A stretch of DNA of 64,000 nucleotides from Streptomyces sp. MRC013 (lineage in GTDB: Bacteria > Actinomycetota > Actinomycetes > Streptomycetales > Streptomycetaceae). Shown here one piece after another: positions 50,295 through 58,976 of this stretch (the stretch's first letter is position 1; the number at the start of each line of letters is the position of its first letter). The notes under the pieces are model-generated. The model made no database searches and was not told the origin of the DNA. It saw nothing but the letters and a program-made list of their open reading frames with translations. Where the stretch lies: NCBI RefSeq assembly GCF_023614235.1, contig NZ_CP094264.1, positions 1,798,001 through 1,862,000 on the forward strand, in the 5' to 3' direction. Made by a program: the position numbers and the translations under genes.

Positions 50295-51439
50295 GCCGAG
50301 ACCTCCCGGCAGGCGCGGTAGAAGTCCTTCCAGCCGTCCCGCTCGCGCACGACGGTCTCCAGGTACTCCTGCCAGACGACGCGGTCGGCGGCGGGGTCGC
50401 GGACGACGGCGCCGAGGAGGCCGGCGGCCACGTCGGCGGGGCGCAGCACACCGTCCCCGAAGTGCGCGGCGAGGGCGAGTCCGCCGGTGACGACGGAGAT
50501 CGCCTCGGCGGTGGAGAGCGTGCCGGAGGGCGACTTGAGCCTGGTGCGGCCGTCGGCGGTGACGCCGTCGCGCAGTTCGCGGAAGACGGTGACGACGCGG
50601 CGGATCTCGTCCGTGCCCTCGGGTGCGCCGGGCAGGTCGAGGGAGCGGCCGATCTGGTCGACGCGGCGGGAGACGATGTCGACCTCGGCCTCCGGTGTCT
50701 CCGGCAGGGGCAGGACGACCGTGTTGAAGCGGCGGCGCAGGGCGCTCGACAGGTCGTTGACGCCGCGGTCGCGGTCGTTGGCCGTGGCGATCAGGTTGAA
50801 GCCGCGGACGGCCTGGACCTCCTGGCCCAACTCGGGGACGGGCAGGGTCTTCTCGGACAGGATCGTGATGAGCGTGTCCTGCACGTCGGCGGGGATGCGG
50901 GTCAGCTCCTCCACGCGGGCCGTCATGCCCTCGGCCATGGCGCGCATGACCGGACCGGGCACGAGGGCGTCGCGGCTGGGGCCGTGGGCGAGGAGCCGCG
51001 CGTAGTTCCACCCGTACCGGATGGCCTCCTCCGGTGTCCCGGCCGTGCCCTGGACGAGGAGCGTCGAGTCGCCGCTGACGGCCGCCGCGAGGTGCTCGGA
51101 CACCCAGGTCTTCGCCGTGCCGGGGACGCCGAGGAGGAGCAGGGCCCGGTCGGTGGCGAGCGTGGTGACGGCGACCTCGACGATCCGGCGCGGTCCCACG
51201 TACTTGGGCGTGACCACCGTGCCGTCCGGGAGCGTGCCGCCCAGCAGGTACGTGGCGACCGCCCACGGCGAGAGCCGCCAACGCTCCGGACGGGGCCGGT
51301 CGTCGGCCGCGGCGAGCGCCTCCAGCTCGTGCGCGAACGCGTCCTCCGCATGCGGCCGCAGGGCGTCGGCGCCGGTTCCGGAGCCGGTCCCCGGACCGGT
51401 TCCGGCGCGGTCGTCCTCGGTGGTCGCGGACGTGGTCAT
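50291..51439 (-). CDS. MoxR-family AAA+ ATPase (YehL-like)
   Basis: A 382-residue ATPase. Walker A is GVPGTAKT at residues 104-111. MRAMAEGMTARVEELTRIPA holds the Walker B-like acidic pair, FNLIATANDRDRGVNDLSSA is sensor 1, and LRRRFNTVVLPLPE has the arginine finger. ATG 51439 has GGAGGGG upstream. It is the first gene of a tightly overlapping operon with DUF5682 and VWA genes. MoxR proteins act as chaperones that assemble or activate partners through VWA proteins, and the partner here is presumably DUF5682 or the SWIM/DUF5691 proteins. Confidence 0.92.
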   Translation of the reverse strand: MTTSATTEDDRAGTGPGTGSGTGADALRPHAEDAFAHELEALAAADDRPRPERWRLSPWAVATYLLGGTLPDGTVVTPKYVGPRRIVEVAVTTLATDRALLLLGVPGTAKTWVSEHLAAAVSGDSTLLVQGTAGTPEEAIRYGWNYARLLAHGPSRDALVPGPVMRAMAEGMTARVEELTRIPADVQDTLITILSEKTLPVPELGQEVQAVRGFNLIATANDRDRGVNDLSSALRRRFNTVVLPLPETPEAEVDIVSRRVDQIGRSLDLPGAPEGTDEIRRVVTVFRELRDGVTADGRTRLKSPSGTLSTAEAISVVTGGLALAAHFGDGVLRPADVAAGLLGAVVRDPAADRVVWQEYLETVVRERDGWKDFYRACREVSA

Positions 51440-51551
51440 GGATTCCCCTCCAGATCGTCCAGTCGTTCGACCGGGTCTGGAGTCCACCGTGCACCACGCC
51501 ACTGACAATCCCCGGCGCGGGCGGGTGCGTGGCCGGCGGGGACGTCGCGGC

Positions 51552-51573
51552 GGGCCCGCCGCGCGGCGGGCCC
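51552..51573 (-). terminator. Hairpin terminator after the MmpS-like gene
   Basis: A perfect 22-base palindrome of GC pairs (10-bp arms with the central CG) 11 bases past the MmpS-like stop and 110 bases before the MoxR start, probably isolating the two transcripts. Confidence 0.7.
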
Positions 51574-51583
51574 ACCCGCGGTA

Positions 51584-52009
51584 CTACTTGTCGGCGATCG
51601 GGGAGACCGCGACGCAGCTGACGGCGGCGGCCTTGCCGCCCCCGGACGACTCCTTCAGCACCTTGCCCTCGTGGATGATCTTGCAGGTGGCCTTGACGTC
51701 CTGGACGCCGGCGGCGATCGGCGTGACGACCGGCGCCTCGACCCCCTTCAGCGTCACCGTCTTGCTCCAGGGGAGGGTCGGCTTGTCGACGGTCTCCAGC
51801 TTCGGACTCATCGCGTCCCCCTCGCCGCTGTTGTAGGTGATCGAGTCGATGTTGGCGCCGGTCACCTCGTACGTCACCTCGTACGTCGTGTTGAGCGCGC
51901 TGTCGACGCGCTCGGCGGCCTCGTCGGGGTTCAGGGCGCAGGCGCCCAGCCCGAACGTCATGGAGACGGCGGCCAGGACGGCGGCGGCGGATCGGCTCGT
52001 GCGGTTCAT
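51584..52009 (-). CDS. MmpS-like lipoprotein
   Basis: A 141-residue exported protein. The signal peptide ends in the lipobox LGAC (Cys24), so it should be lipid-anchored. TTYEVTYEVTGANIDSITYN, then LPWSKTVTL and later VQDVKATCKIIHEGKVLKES follow the pattern of MmpS-type accessory proteins, beta-sandwich partners of RND exporters in mycobacteria. No MmpL-type gene is nearby. It sits between the two arms of the MoxR/SWIM module but is separately terminated. The assignment to the MmpS family is from pattern and not certain. Confidence 0.75.
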   Translation of the reverse strand: MNRTSRSAAAVLAAVSMTFGLGACALNPDEAAERVDSALNTTYEVTYEVTGANIDSITYNSGEGDAMSPKLETVDKPTLPWSKTVTLKGVEAPVVTPIAAGVQDVKATCKIIHEGKVLKESSGGGKAAAVSCVAVSPIADK

Positions 52010-52221
52010 GTGTTCCCCCGAGAATCGGTTTGTGAGGCCTCAACACTACGTGTGCGCCCGGAGGTTCCCAAGACGGGAGCCGTCGCCGCAGGTCGGCGCC
52101 GGTCGAACGGGCCTCGGCGGCCGGACGGGGCGACGGGAGGACAACCCGGCGGGGCGTCGGTCAGCGCCCGGGCCGCGGCCACCGGAACCTGCGTGCCGCC
52201 GTCGATGTCAGTGCCGGGTCC

Positions 52222-52227
52222 TACCGT
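52222..52227 (+). promoter_or_regulatory. -10 element of a leaderless SWIM-gene promoter
   Basis: TACCGT ends seven bases before ATG 52235. The intervening CGGGGAC gives little room for an untranslated leader, so the SWIM-DUF5691 transcript is probably leaderless. Confidence 0.55.
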
Positions 52228-52234
52228 CGGGGAC

Positions 52235-53572
52235 ATGACTGAGCAGGGGGGACGCTGGACGGCCGAACAGGTGCTGGCTCTGGCGCCTGACGCCGCCTCG
52301 CGCGCGGCGGGGGGCAGGCTGGGCGCCGCCGGGCCGTGGTCCGGGGCGGGGTGCGCGGACTCCGGTGTGGTGTGGGGGCTGTGCGAGGGCGGCGGCGGCA
52401 GGCCGTACCGGACTGCCGTCGACCTCACGGGCCCGGCGTACACGTGCAGTTGCCCGAGCCGGAAGTCCCCGTGCAAGCACGCGCTGGGGCTGCTGCTGCT
52501 CTGGGCGGCGGACGCCGCCGCCGTGCCGGCGGGGGCGTCCGTTCCGGACTGGGCGGAGCGGTGGCCGGAGGGCCGCGGTGCGCGGACCGGGGCGCGGGGG
52601 CGGAAGGGCGGGAGCGGGCCGGTCGGCGCGGAGGCCGCGCGGCGCCGGGCGGCGGCCAGGGCGGCCCGCGTCACGGCCGGTGCGGAGGAGCTGGAGCGGC
52701 GCCTGGCCGACCTGGTGCGCGGCGGGCTGGCCGCCGCCGAGCGGGCCGGGTACGGCCTGTGGGAGGAGACCGCGCGCCGCATGGTCGACGCCCAGGCGCC
52801 GGGCCTGGCGGGCCGGGTGCGGGAGCTGGGCGCGATACCCGGTTCGGGCACCGGCTGGCCGGTGCGGCTGCTGGAGGAGAGCGCGCTGACGCACCTGCTG
52901 GACCGGGCGTGGCTGGGCGTCGACCGGTTGCCGGAGCCGCTGGCCGCGACGGTCCGCGTCCGGGTCGGCCTGCCCGCCGCGACGGAGGGCCCCGCGGTCC
53001 GGGACCGCTGGCTGGTCCTCGCCCAGTACGACACGTCCGACGGCAGACTGACGACGCGTCGCATCTGGCTGTACGGGCGGGACACGGGGCACACGGCGCT
53101 GCTGCTGTCGTTCGGGGCGGCGGGCCGTGCCCCGGAGCTGTCGCTGCCGGTGGGCGCGGTCGTCGACGCCGAACTCGTCCGGTATCGGGGGGCCGGGCAG
53201 GTGCGGGCGGAGCTGGGCGAGCGGTTCGGGACCCCCGTGCCGGGGGACGCGCCGCCGCCGGGAGGGGCGGTCGGCGACGCGCTCACCGCGTACGGCCTGG
53301 CGCTGCGGGACGATCCGTGGCTGGACTCCTGGCCGGCGACGCTGCGGGACGTGGTGCCCGTGCCGGCGGTGGGCGGCTGGCAGCTGGCCGACGCGGACGG
53401 CCGCGCCGCGCTGCCCGTCGTCGACTCGGCCCCGGCCGGACCGGGGCTGTGGCGGTTGGCGGCGGTGTCCGGCGGGGCGCCGGTCACGGTGTTCGGCGAG
53501 TGCGGTCACCGCGGCTTCACGCCGTTGGCCGCCTGGTCCCCGGACGCACCGGGCACGGTCCCGCTCACCTGA
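52235..53572 (+). CDS. SWIM zinc-finger protein (YehQ-like)
   Basis: A 445-residue protein. The SWIM zinc site CxCx6CxH is CSCPSRKSPCKH (Cys71, Cys73, Cys80, His82), followed by an Arg/Ala-rich helical stretch (ARRRAAARAARVTAGAEELE) and a long helical/beta C-terminal region (VRDRWLVLAQYDTSDGRLTT, RRIWLYGRDTGHTALLLSFG). SWIM domains bind DNA or proteins. ATG 52235 follows a leaderless-type -10 box. DUF5691 begins 17 bases downstream, so the two are cotranscribed. In E. coli a SWIM protein (YehQ) lies with a MoxR ATPase and a VWA protein, as here. Confidence 0.9.
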   Translation: MTEQGGRWTAEQVLALAPDAASRAAGGRLGAAGPWSGAGCADSGVVWGLCEGGGGRPYRTAVDLTGPAYTCSCPSRKSPCKHALGLLLLWAADAAAVPAGASVPDWAERWPEGRGARTGARGRKGGSGPVGAEAARRRAAARAARVTAGAEELERRLADLVRGGLAAAERAGYGLWEETARRMVDAQAPGLAGRVRELGAIPGSGTGWPVRLLEESALTHLLDRAWLGVDRLPEPLAATVRVRVGLPAATEGPAVRDRWLVLAQYDTSDGRLTTRRIWLYGRDTGHTALLLSFGAAGRAPELSLPVGAVVDAELVRYRGAGQVRAELGERFGTPVPGDAPPPGGAVGDALTAYGLALRDDPWLDSWPATLRDVVPVPAVGGWQLADADGRAALPVVDSAPAGPGLWRLAAVSGGAPVTVFGECGHRGFTPLAAWSPDAPGTVPLT

Positions 53573-53589
53573 CGGCTGGAGGAGAAGAC

Positions 53590-55248
53590 ATGACCACCAC
53601 GCTCTGGGAGGACCTCGTCACCTCGGCCCTCCTGGGCACGGACCGGCGTCCGCCGCCGCTCCCGGCGGTCGCGGGCGCCGGGAAGGCCGGGGACGAGGGC
53701 TCCGGAGGCGAAGCCCCCGGGAGCGGGGGCTCCGGGGGCGGGGTCCCCGCCGACCCTGCGGTCGCGCTGCTGGACGCCGCCGCCGCCCAGACCGTGCGGC
53801 GGCGGGCCGGACTCCTCCCCGCCGCCGCCGCGCCGCTGCCGCGGCCGGCTCCGCCCGACGGACGTCCGCCGCTGCCCGGGGCCGCGGCACGCCGGCTGGC
53901 GCAGCTGCTCGCCGGTCGGCCGCCGGCGGCCGGCGGCCGCCGGGGCACCGCGCCCGACCTGGCCGAGCTGCTGCCGCAGTGGCTGGCCGCCGCCCACGCC
54001 TACGGTTACCGCGCCCCCGCGACCGCTCTGCCGGCGCTGCTCGACGCCGCCCGCGCCCGTACCGACCTGCGGCCGCAGGCACTGGCGTTCGGCGGGCCGC
54101 GCGCACTGTGGCTGGCCGCGTTCAACCCGGAGTGGAGGTTCGCCCTGCGCGGCGCGTCCGGCGGGGCGGCGCTGCCCGCTCCCGACGACGACGAGGGCGT
54201 GCGGCGTTTGTGGGAGGAGGGCCTGTCCGCCGAACGGGTCGCCCTGCTGGCGGCCGTACGGGCGCACGACCCGGCGGCGGCGCCGGGCCTGCTGGCGTCG
54301 ACGTGGGCGGCGGAGCGCGCCGAGGACCGGCTGGTGTTCCTGGACTCGCTGCGGACGGGCCTGTCGGCGGCCGACGAGGAGTTCCTGGAAGGGGTCCTCC
54401 CGGACCGCAGCCGCAACGTCCGGTCCACGGCCGCGGAGCTGCTGTCCTCGCTGCCCGGGTCGGCGTTCGCCGCGAGGATGGCCGCGCGGGCCGCCTCGTG
54501 CGTCGGCCTGGACCGCACCAGGCGGCGGCCGGTGATCACGGTGGAGGCGCCGCACGAGTGCGACGCGGGGATGCAGCGCGACGGCGTCGTACCGCAGCCG
54601 CCCTCCGGCCGGGGCGGGCGGTCCTGGTGGCTCGGCCAGCTGGTGGAGGCCGCCCCACTGGGCCTGTGGCGGGAACGGTTCGGCGGGCGGACCCCCGAGG
54701 AGATCGTCGCGCTGCCGGTGGCCGGCGACTGGCGCGAGGAACTGCACTCCGCGTGGTGCAGGGCGGCGGTGCGGCAGCGGGACGCGGCGTGGTCGCGGGC
54801 GCTGCTCGGCTCCGCGTCGGCGTCGCCCGCGGCCGGGCCGGGCCCCTCGTCGTCGGCGGCGCTGCTGTCGGCGCTGCCGCACGGGGAGCGGGCGGAGTGG
54901 GTCGCGGCGTTCATCGCGGCGCACGGCCTGTCGGAGGCGTTCCAACCGCTCGCGGCGTGCACGGTGCCGTGGTCCGGGGTGCTGGGGCGGGCCGTGGTCG
55001 ACGCGCTGGACATCGCACGGGAGGCCGGCAGCTATCCGTGGAGCTTCAGCGGGGTGATGGGGCTGGCGGAGCGGTGCCTCGACCCCCGGGAGGCGGACCG
55101 GCTGGAGGTGCTGACGGCGGCGTCCGAGGAGGGGGAGGACGCGGCGCCCGGGGCCGGGGGGTACTGGGCGGAGGCGTTCCAGCGGCTGGTCGCCACCCTG
55201 CGCCTGCGCGCGGCGATGCACGCGGAGCTGGCTCCTCCGGAAGCCTGA
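53590..55248 (+). CDS. DUF5691 protein
   Basis: A 552-residue protein beginning MTTTLWEDLVTSALLGTDRR. A Gly/Ser/Pro-rich insert at about residues 27-55 is followed by helical repeat-like sequence (RRLAQLLAGRPPAAGG, LLPQWLAAAHAYGYRAPATA, RALWLAAFNPEWRFA, DRSRNVRSTAAELLSSLPGS) that looks like an alpha-solenoid with HEAT-type units. GGAGGAGAAG lies before the ATG. It is cotranscribed with the SWIM gene. No catalytic motif is apparent, and the likely role is a scaffold or adaptor in the MoxR/VWA module. Confidence 0.88.
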   Translation: MTTTLWEDLVTSALLGTDRRPPPLPAVAGAGKAGDEGSGGEAPGSGGSGGGVPADPAVALLDAAAAQTVRRRAGLLPAAAAPLPRPAPPDGRPPLPGAAARRLAQLLAGRPPAAGGRRGTAPDLAELLPQWLAAAHAYGYRAPATALPALLDAARARTDLRPQALAFGGPRALWLAAFNPEWRFALRGASGGAALPAPDDDEGVRRLWEEGLSAERVALLAAVRAHDPAAAPGLLASTWAAERAEDRLVFLDSLRTGLSAADEEFLEGVLPDRSRNVRSTAAELLSSLPGSAFAARMAARAASCVGLDRTRRRPVITVEAPHECDAGMQRDGVVPQPPSGRGGRSWWLGQLVEAAPLGLWRERFGGRTPEEIVALPVAGDWREELHSAWCRAAVRQRDAAWSRALLGSASASPAAGPGPSSSAALLSALPHGERAEWVAAFIAAHGLSEAFQPLAACTVPWSGVLGRAVVDALDIAREAGSYPWSFSGVMGLAERCLDPREADRLEVLTAASEEGEDAAPGAGGYWAEAFQRLVATLRLRAAMHAELAPPEA

Positions 55249-55439
55249 CCGGTCCTCGCGCCGGCCGCGCAGGCGGCCCGCCCCGGCGGTGGACGGACGG
55301 ACCGGCACGGCGGCGGACCGGCGTGCCCGACGGGCGGGTCAAGGCCTCGGACCGGCGGGACGGTGCCGCGAACCGGCACGGCGGACGAACCGGCACGGCG
55401 GGGAGGGGAGGGGGCACTCGCGCCGGGCGCCCCCCGGGC

Positions 55440-55853
55440 TCAGGCCTCGGTCGGCTGGCGGACGTGGGCGTTGACCCAGTCGACGATGGACGCCGTCGTC
55501 GCGCCGGGCGTGAAGATCGCCGCCACACCCTTCTCCTTCAGCGGCGGGATGTCGTCCTCCGGGATGATGCCGCCGCCGAAGACCTTGATGTCCTCCGCCT
55601 CGCGCTCCTTCAGCAGCTCCAGCACGCGCGCGAACAGCGTGTTGTGCGCGCCGGACAGGATGGACAGCCCGATCGCGTCGGCGTCCTCCTGGATCGCGGT
55701 GTCCACGATCTGCTCCGGCGTCTGGTGCAGGCCGGTGTAGATGACCTCCATACCGGCGTCGCGCAGCGCCCGCGCGATCACCTTCGCACCGCGATCGTGG
55801 CCGTCGAGACCCGGCTTGGCGACCACCACGCGGATCGGACCGGTCACACCCAT
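55440..55853 (-). CDS. icmB: B12-binding small subunit of isobutyryl-CoA (or methylmalonyl-CoA) mutase
   Basis: A 137-residue cobalamin-binding domain. The DxHxxG motif is [20 protein letters not shown] (Asp17, His19 as the lower Co ligand), with [39 protein letters not shown] and [20 protein letters not shown] as family blocks. The short stand-alone form matches IcmB, which pairs with the large subunit IcmA to isomerise isobutyryl-CoA and n-butyryl-CoA, linking valine breakdown to polyketide precursors. ATG 55853 has GGAGG upstream. The large subunit is not in the window. Confidence 0.9.
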   Translation of the reverse strand: MGVTGPIRVVVAKPGLDGHDRGAKVIARALRDAGMEVIYTGLHQTPEQIVDTAIQEDADAIGLSILSGAHNTLFARVLELLKEREAEDIKVFGGGIIPEDDIPPLKEKGVAAIFTPGATTASIVDWVNAHVRQPTEA

Positions 55854-56176
55854 CACTGCCTCCACATGCGTCCCCCGTACCTGTGTGCCGGGGAGGTGAA
55901 CGAACGTTATCGCCAGCATCCCGCAACCGGCCGTTTCGCGGTCAAGAGCGAGGGGGAAATCACACGTGGGACATGTTCGCCGCGTGTCGTCCCCGCACCG
56001 GGTGCGCCACGGGCCGGCCGGGGCGGACACGCTCCGGAGTCGTGACCAGGCCGTCGTGTTTCCGCGCCGCCAGCCGCGCGGCACGGACGCGCGGCGCATC
56101 CCCACCCTCGGTCGCGGCGCCTCAGGGCGTACGGGAGGGAACCGCCCTCTGCGTGCCGCCCGCCAGGAGGTCGGCC

Positions 56177-56968
56177 ATGCGGGAACCGCCACCGTCCGTC
56201 ACCGCGACCGCCCTCCGCGCCGACGCCCTGAGGTCGGCCGTCGTGGAGGCGGTCGTCCTCGCCGGGCACCTGCTCCTCTACCCCACGGGCCTCGCCCCCG
56301 CGGGTCTCCGCCCCGGTCGGTGCCCCGCCACCGCGCCGCACGGCACCCGTCCGCCCGTCGTCCTGCTGCACGGGCTCTCCGACAACCGCTCCGTCTTCGT
56401 CCCGCTCCACCGGGCCCTCGCGCGGGACGGCACCCGGCACGTCCGGGCCGTCAACCACTCGCCGCTCATCTGCGACCTGCGCACCGCCGCCCACCGGCTC
56501 GCCGGCCACGTCGACGAGCTCCGCGTCCGCACCGGCCACGACGAGGTCGACCTCGTCGGGCACAGTCTGGGCGGCCTGGTCGCCCGGTACTACGTGCAAC
56601 GGCTCGGCGGCGCCCCCCACGTCCGCACGGTCGTCACGCTCGGCACGCCGCACGGCGGCACCTCCGCCGTCCCGCTCGCCGGCGTGCACCCGCTCGTCCG
56701 CCAGATGCGCCCCCGCTCCCCCGTCCTGTGCGAGCTGGCGGCCCCGGCCCCCGGTTGCCGCACCCGCTTCGTCAGCTTCTGGAGCGAACTCGACCTCTGG
56801 ATGTCGCCCGTCGAGGCGGCCCGCCTCGACCACCCCGACCTGGACACGCTGAACGTCAGGGTCGGCGGCGTCGGCCACCTCACGCTCCCGGTCCACCCGG
56901 CGGTGACCGCCAGGGTCGTCGCGGAACTCGACCACGAGGACCCCGCTCCGGAACCCGGGACTCCGTGA
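56177..56968 (+). CDS. Alpha/beta-hydrolase, triacylglycerol-lipase-like
   Basis: A 263-residue hydrolase. The oxyanion strand [20 protein letters not shown] precedes the nucleophile elbow [20 protein letters not shown] (GHSLG, Ser130), then [11 protein letters not shown], a block of bacterial lipases. A likely catalytic Asp lies in [14 protein letters not shown] and the final His in [16 protein letters not shown] hydrophobic stretch at residues about 20-35 ([16 protein letters not shown]) could be a membrane anchor or non-cleaved signal. ATG 56177 has AGGAGG upstream. It is divergent from icmB, 323 bases away. Confidence 0.85.
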   Translation: MREPPPSVTATALRADALRSAVVEAVVLAGHLLLYPTGLAPAGLRPGRCPATAPHGTRPPVVLLHGLSDNRSVFVPLHRALARDGTRHVRAVNHSPLICDLRTAAHRLAGHVDELRVRTGHDEVDLVGHSLGGLVARYYVQRLGGAPHVRTVVTLGTPHGGTSAVPLAGVHPLVRQMRPRSPVLCELAAPAPGCRTRFVSFWSELDLWMSPVEAARLDHPDLDTLNVRVGGVGHLTLPVHPAVTARVVAELDHEDPAPEPGTP

Positions 56969-57090
56969 TCGTGGCGCGAAACCGCCACCCCATGTCGAAC
57001 GGATTTCGAACGTAGGGCCAAGGCTCGGTGTGCGCTCCGCCGAAAGGCGACCGAATGCCCGTTTCCCCGGGCGGTAAACCCCGCCGAAGA

Positions 57091-57120
57091 TTGTCGGTTG
57101 CGTAGACCGCCGGGTACAGT
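57091..57120 (+). promoter_or_regulatory. Sigma-70-type promoter of the M23 peptidase gene
   Basis: TTGTCG (57091-57096) and TACAGT (57115-57120) are spaced by 18 bases and lie about 80 bases before the start codon, leaving a GC-rich leader. The leader was inspected for the c-di-AMP riboswitch common before such genes, but no clear match is visible. Confidence 0.55.
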
Positions 57121-57198
57121 CGCGCCCACTGCTTCCCTCCGGGTTCCCGTCAGGGTTGGCCCGGAACTGGTCCTGCTGCCGAGGCGAGAGAGAAGTTG

Positions 57199-58677
57199 GT
57201 GAACGACCAGCACCCCCACGCCGGCTACGTCGGAGACGACGTGTACACCACGGGCAGTTTCACGACCAGCGAGAGCGGCTTCGGCGACGGCGGCCAGGTC
57301 CCCGCGTACGGCCTCGGCTCCTACGGAACCGGTGCCCACCAGGTGGCCGACCCCCTCTACGGGGACGTCCCCGGCGGCTACGACACCGGGTACGACGGCC
57401 GGTACGACACCACCGGGTGGCCCGACGCGTACACCACGTACGCCGACCGGACCGGCCAGTGGGACACCGCCGCCTGGCCCCGGCCGCAGGACGACCAGCA
57501 GTACGCGGCGACGGCGCCCACCTACGGGACGACCGGCCAGTGGTACGCGCCGGAGCCCGGGCCCTACGGGGCCGAACTCCCCGGCGCCGAGGGGTACGGC
57601 ACCGACCCCTACGCCACGGCCGCGTGGACCCACGTCCCCGAAGGGGCCGCCCCCGTCGGGGCGTTCATCCCCGAGCAGTACGACCCCTCCGCCGTGGACG
57701 GCGCTCCCGGGGCCGAACCGGAGGCGGACCCCGCTCACGGGGCCGAGGACGAACCGCGGACCGGTGACTTCGCCTTCGAGACGGACGGCTTCACCGACGA
57801 CTTCGCCGAGGGCTTCGTCGACGGGTTCGCCGATGAGCTCACCGACGGCGGCCCGTCGACGGAGTCGCTGGAGGTACTCGACGAGGCCGTCGCCCCCGCG
57901 CCCGCCGCGCGCCCGGCCCGCCGCGCCGGCGGCAGCCGCGGCAGGCGGCGCACCCCGGCCCGGCGCTCCGCGCTGCTGACCGTCGCCGTGCCCTCGGCGT
58001 GCGTCATGGGGGTCGCCGGCATCGCCGCCGCGTCCGTCAGCGGACTCACCGGCACCGAGCAGGACGACGGCACGGCGGTGACCGCCGCCGACCCGGCCTC
58101 CCTGAAGCCGGCCGTCGTCAACAGCGCCCTCGACACCCAGCTCGCCGCGCTCGACGCCGAGGCCCTCGACTTCAGCGACCGCGCCAGCCGCACGCAGGAG
58201 CGCATCGACCTCAAGGCCCGTCAGGAGGCGGAGCGCAAGAAGCGCGAGGAGGAGGCGAAGCGCCGCGAGGCCATGCGCCCCAAGTTCGCGCTCCCGGTGC
58301 ATCTGCGCCAGCTGAGCGCCGGCTACGGCCAGGCGGGCGTCAACTGGATGTCCCTGCACACCGGCATCGACTTCCCCGTCCAGTACGGCACGCCCGTGAT
58401 GGCGGCGACGGACGGCACCGTGCGCACCCAGTGGAACAGCGCGTACGGGAACATGGTCATCGTCACCGCCAAGGACGGTACCGAGACCTGGTACTGCCAC
58501 CTGAGCAGCGCCAAGATCCGCTCGGGTTTCGTCAAGGCGGGCGACGTCATCGCCTACTCCGGCAACTCCGGCAACTCCACCGGCCCGCACCTGCACTTCG
58601 AGGTGCGGCCGGGCGGCGGAACCGCGATCGACCCGGAGGCGTGGCTCCGCGAGCACGGCCTGAACCCGACCGGCTGA
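57199..58677 (+). CDS. M23 (LytM-type) peptidase with N-terminal cytoplasmic extension
   Basis: A 492-residue cell-wall endopeptidase. The first 240 residues are Gly/Tyr/Asp-rich and presumably cytoplasmic, followed by a basic patch and a single membrane helix (SALLTVAVPSACVMGVAGIA). A coiled coil (RTQERIDLKARQEAERKKRE, EEEAKRREAM) precedes the zinc domain: HTGIDFPVQYGTPV (His387, Asp391) and GPHLHFEVRPGG (His464, His466). GTG 57199 with GAGAGAGAAG upstream is preferred to the adjacent TTG. It probably cleaves peptidoglycan cross-links outside the membrane. Confidence 0.92.
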   Translation: MNDQHPHAGYVGDDVYTTGSFTTSESGFGDGGQVPAYGLGSYGTGAHQVADPLYGDVPGGYDTGYDGRYDTTGWPDAYTTYADRTGQWDTAAWPRPQDDQQYAATAPTYGTTGQWYAPEPGPYGAELPGAEGYGTDPYATAAWTHVPEGAAPVGAFIPEQYDPSAVDGAPGAEPEADPAHGAEDEPRTGDFAFETDGFTDDFAEGFVDGFADELTDGGPSTESLEVLDEAVAPAPAARPARRAGGSRGRRRTPARRSALLTVAVPSACVMGVAGIAAASVSGLTGTEQDDGTAVTAADPASLKPAVVNSALDTQLAALDAEALDFSDRASRTQERIDLKARQEAERKKREEEAKRREAMRPKFALPVHLRQLSAGYGQAGVNWMSLHTGIDFPVQYGTPVMAATDGTVRTQWNSAYGNMVIVTAKDGTETWYCHLSSAKIRSGFVKAGDVIAYSGNSGNSTGPHLHFEVRPGGGTAIDPEAWLREHGLNPTG

Positions 58678-58976
58678 CCCGAGGTCCGGCCGCCCCGGCG
58701 CCCGACGCGCCCGGCACGGGCCGATCCGCCGACCGCCCCGGCCCCCGTACGCCGGCGCCGATCCGCCGACGCCCGGCCCGGCGGTCGGCGCGCCGGTCGG
58801 CCGGCCCGCTCGGGAGCCCGCCGGCGAGGGACCGGCCACCCCGCCCGGTCGGCCCCGATACCGGACGTGCCCGGCCGCCCCGGAGGCCGACACGCCGCCC
58901 GGTACGCCGCCCCGGGGAGCGGCGTGCCGGGCGGCCGCCCACCGGCCCGCCCGGCTCTGTACCGGCCGCCCGCGCC
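58678..58976. other. GC-rich gap between convergent M23 and pcrA genes
   Basis: About 300 bases of low-complexity CCGGCC-type sequence with many short inverted repeats that could act as a bidirectional terminator. No gene. Confidence 0.45.

Noticed and set aside
57000..57198. Possible c-di-AMP (ydaO-type) riboswitch upstream of the M23 peptidase
   Set aside because: Such riboswitches precede many streptomycete wall-hydrolase genes, but the characteristic conserved blocks could not be aligned to this leader by eye.
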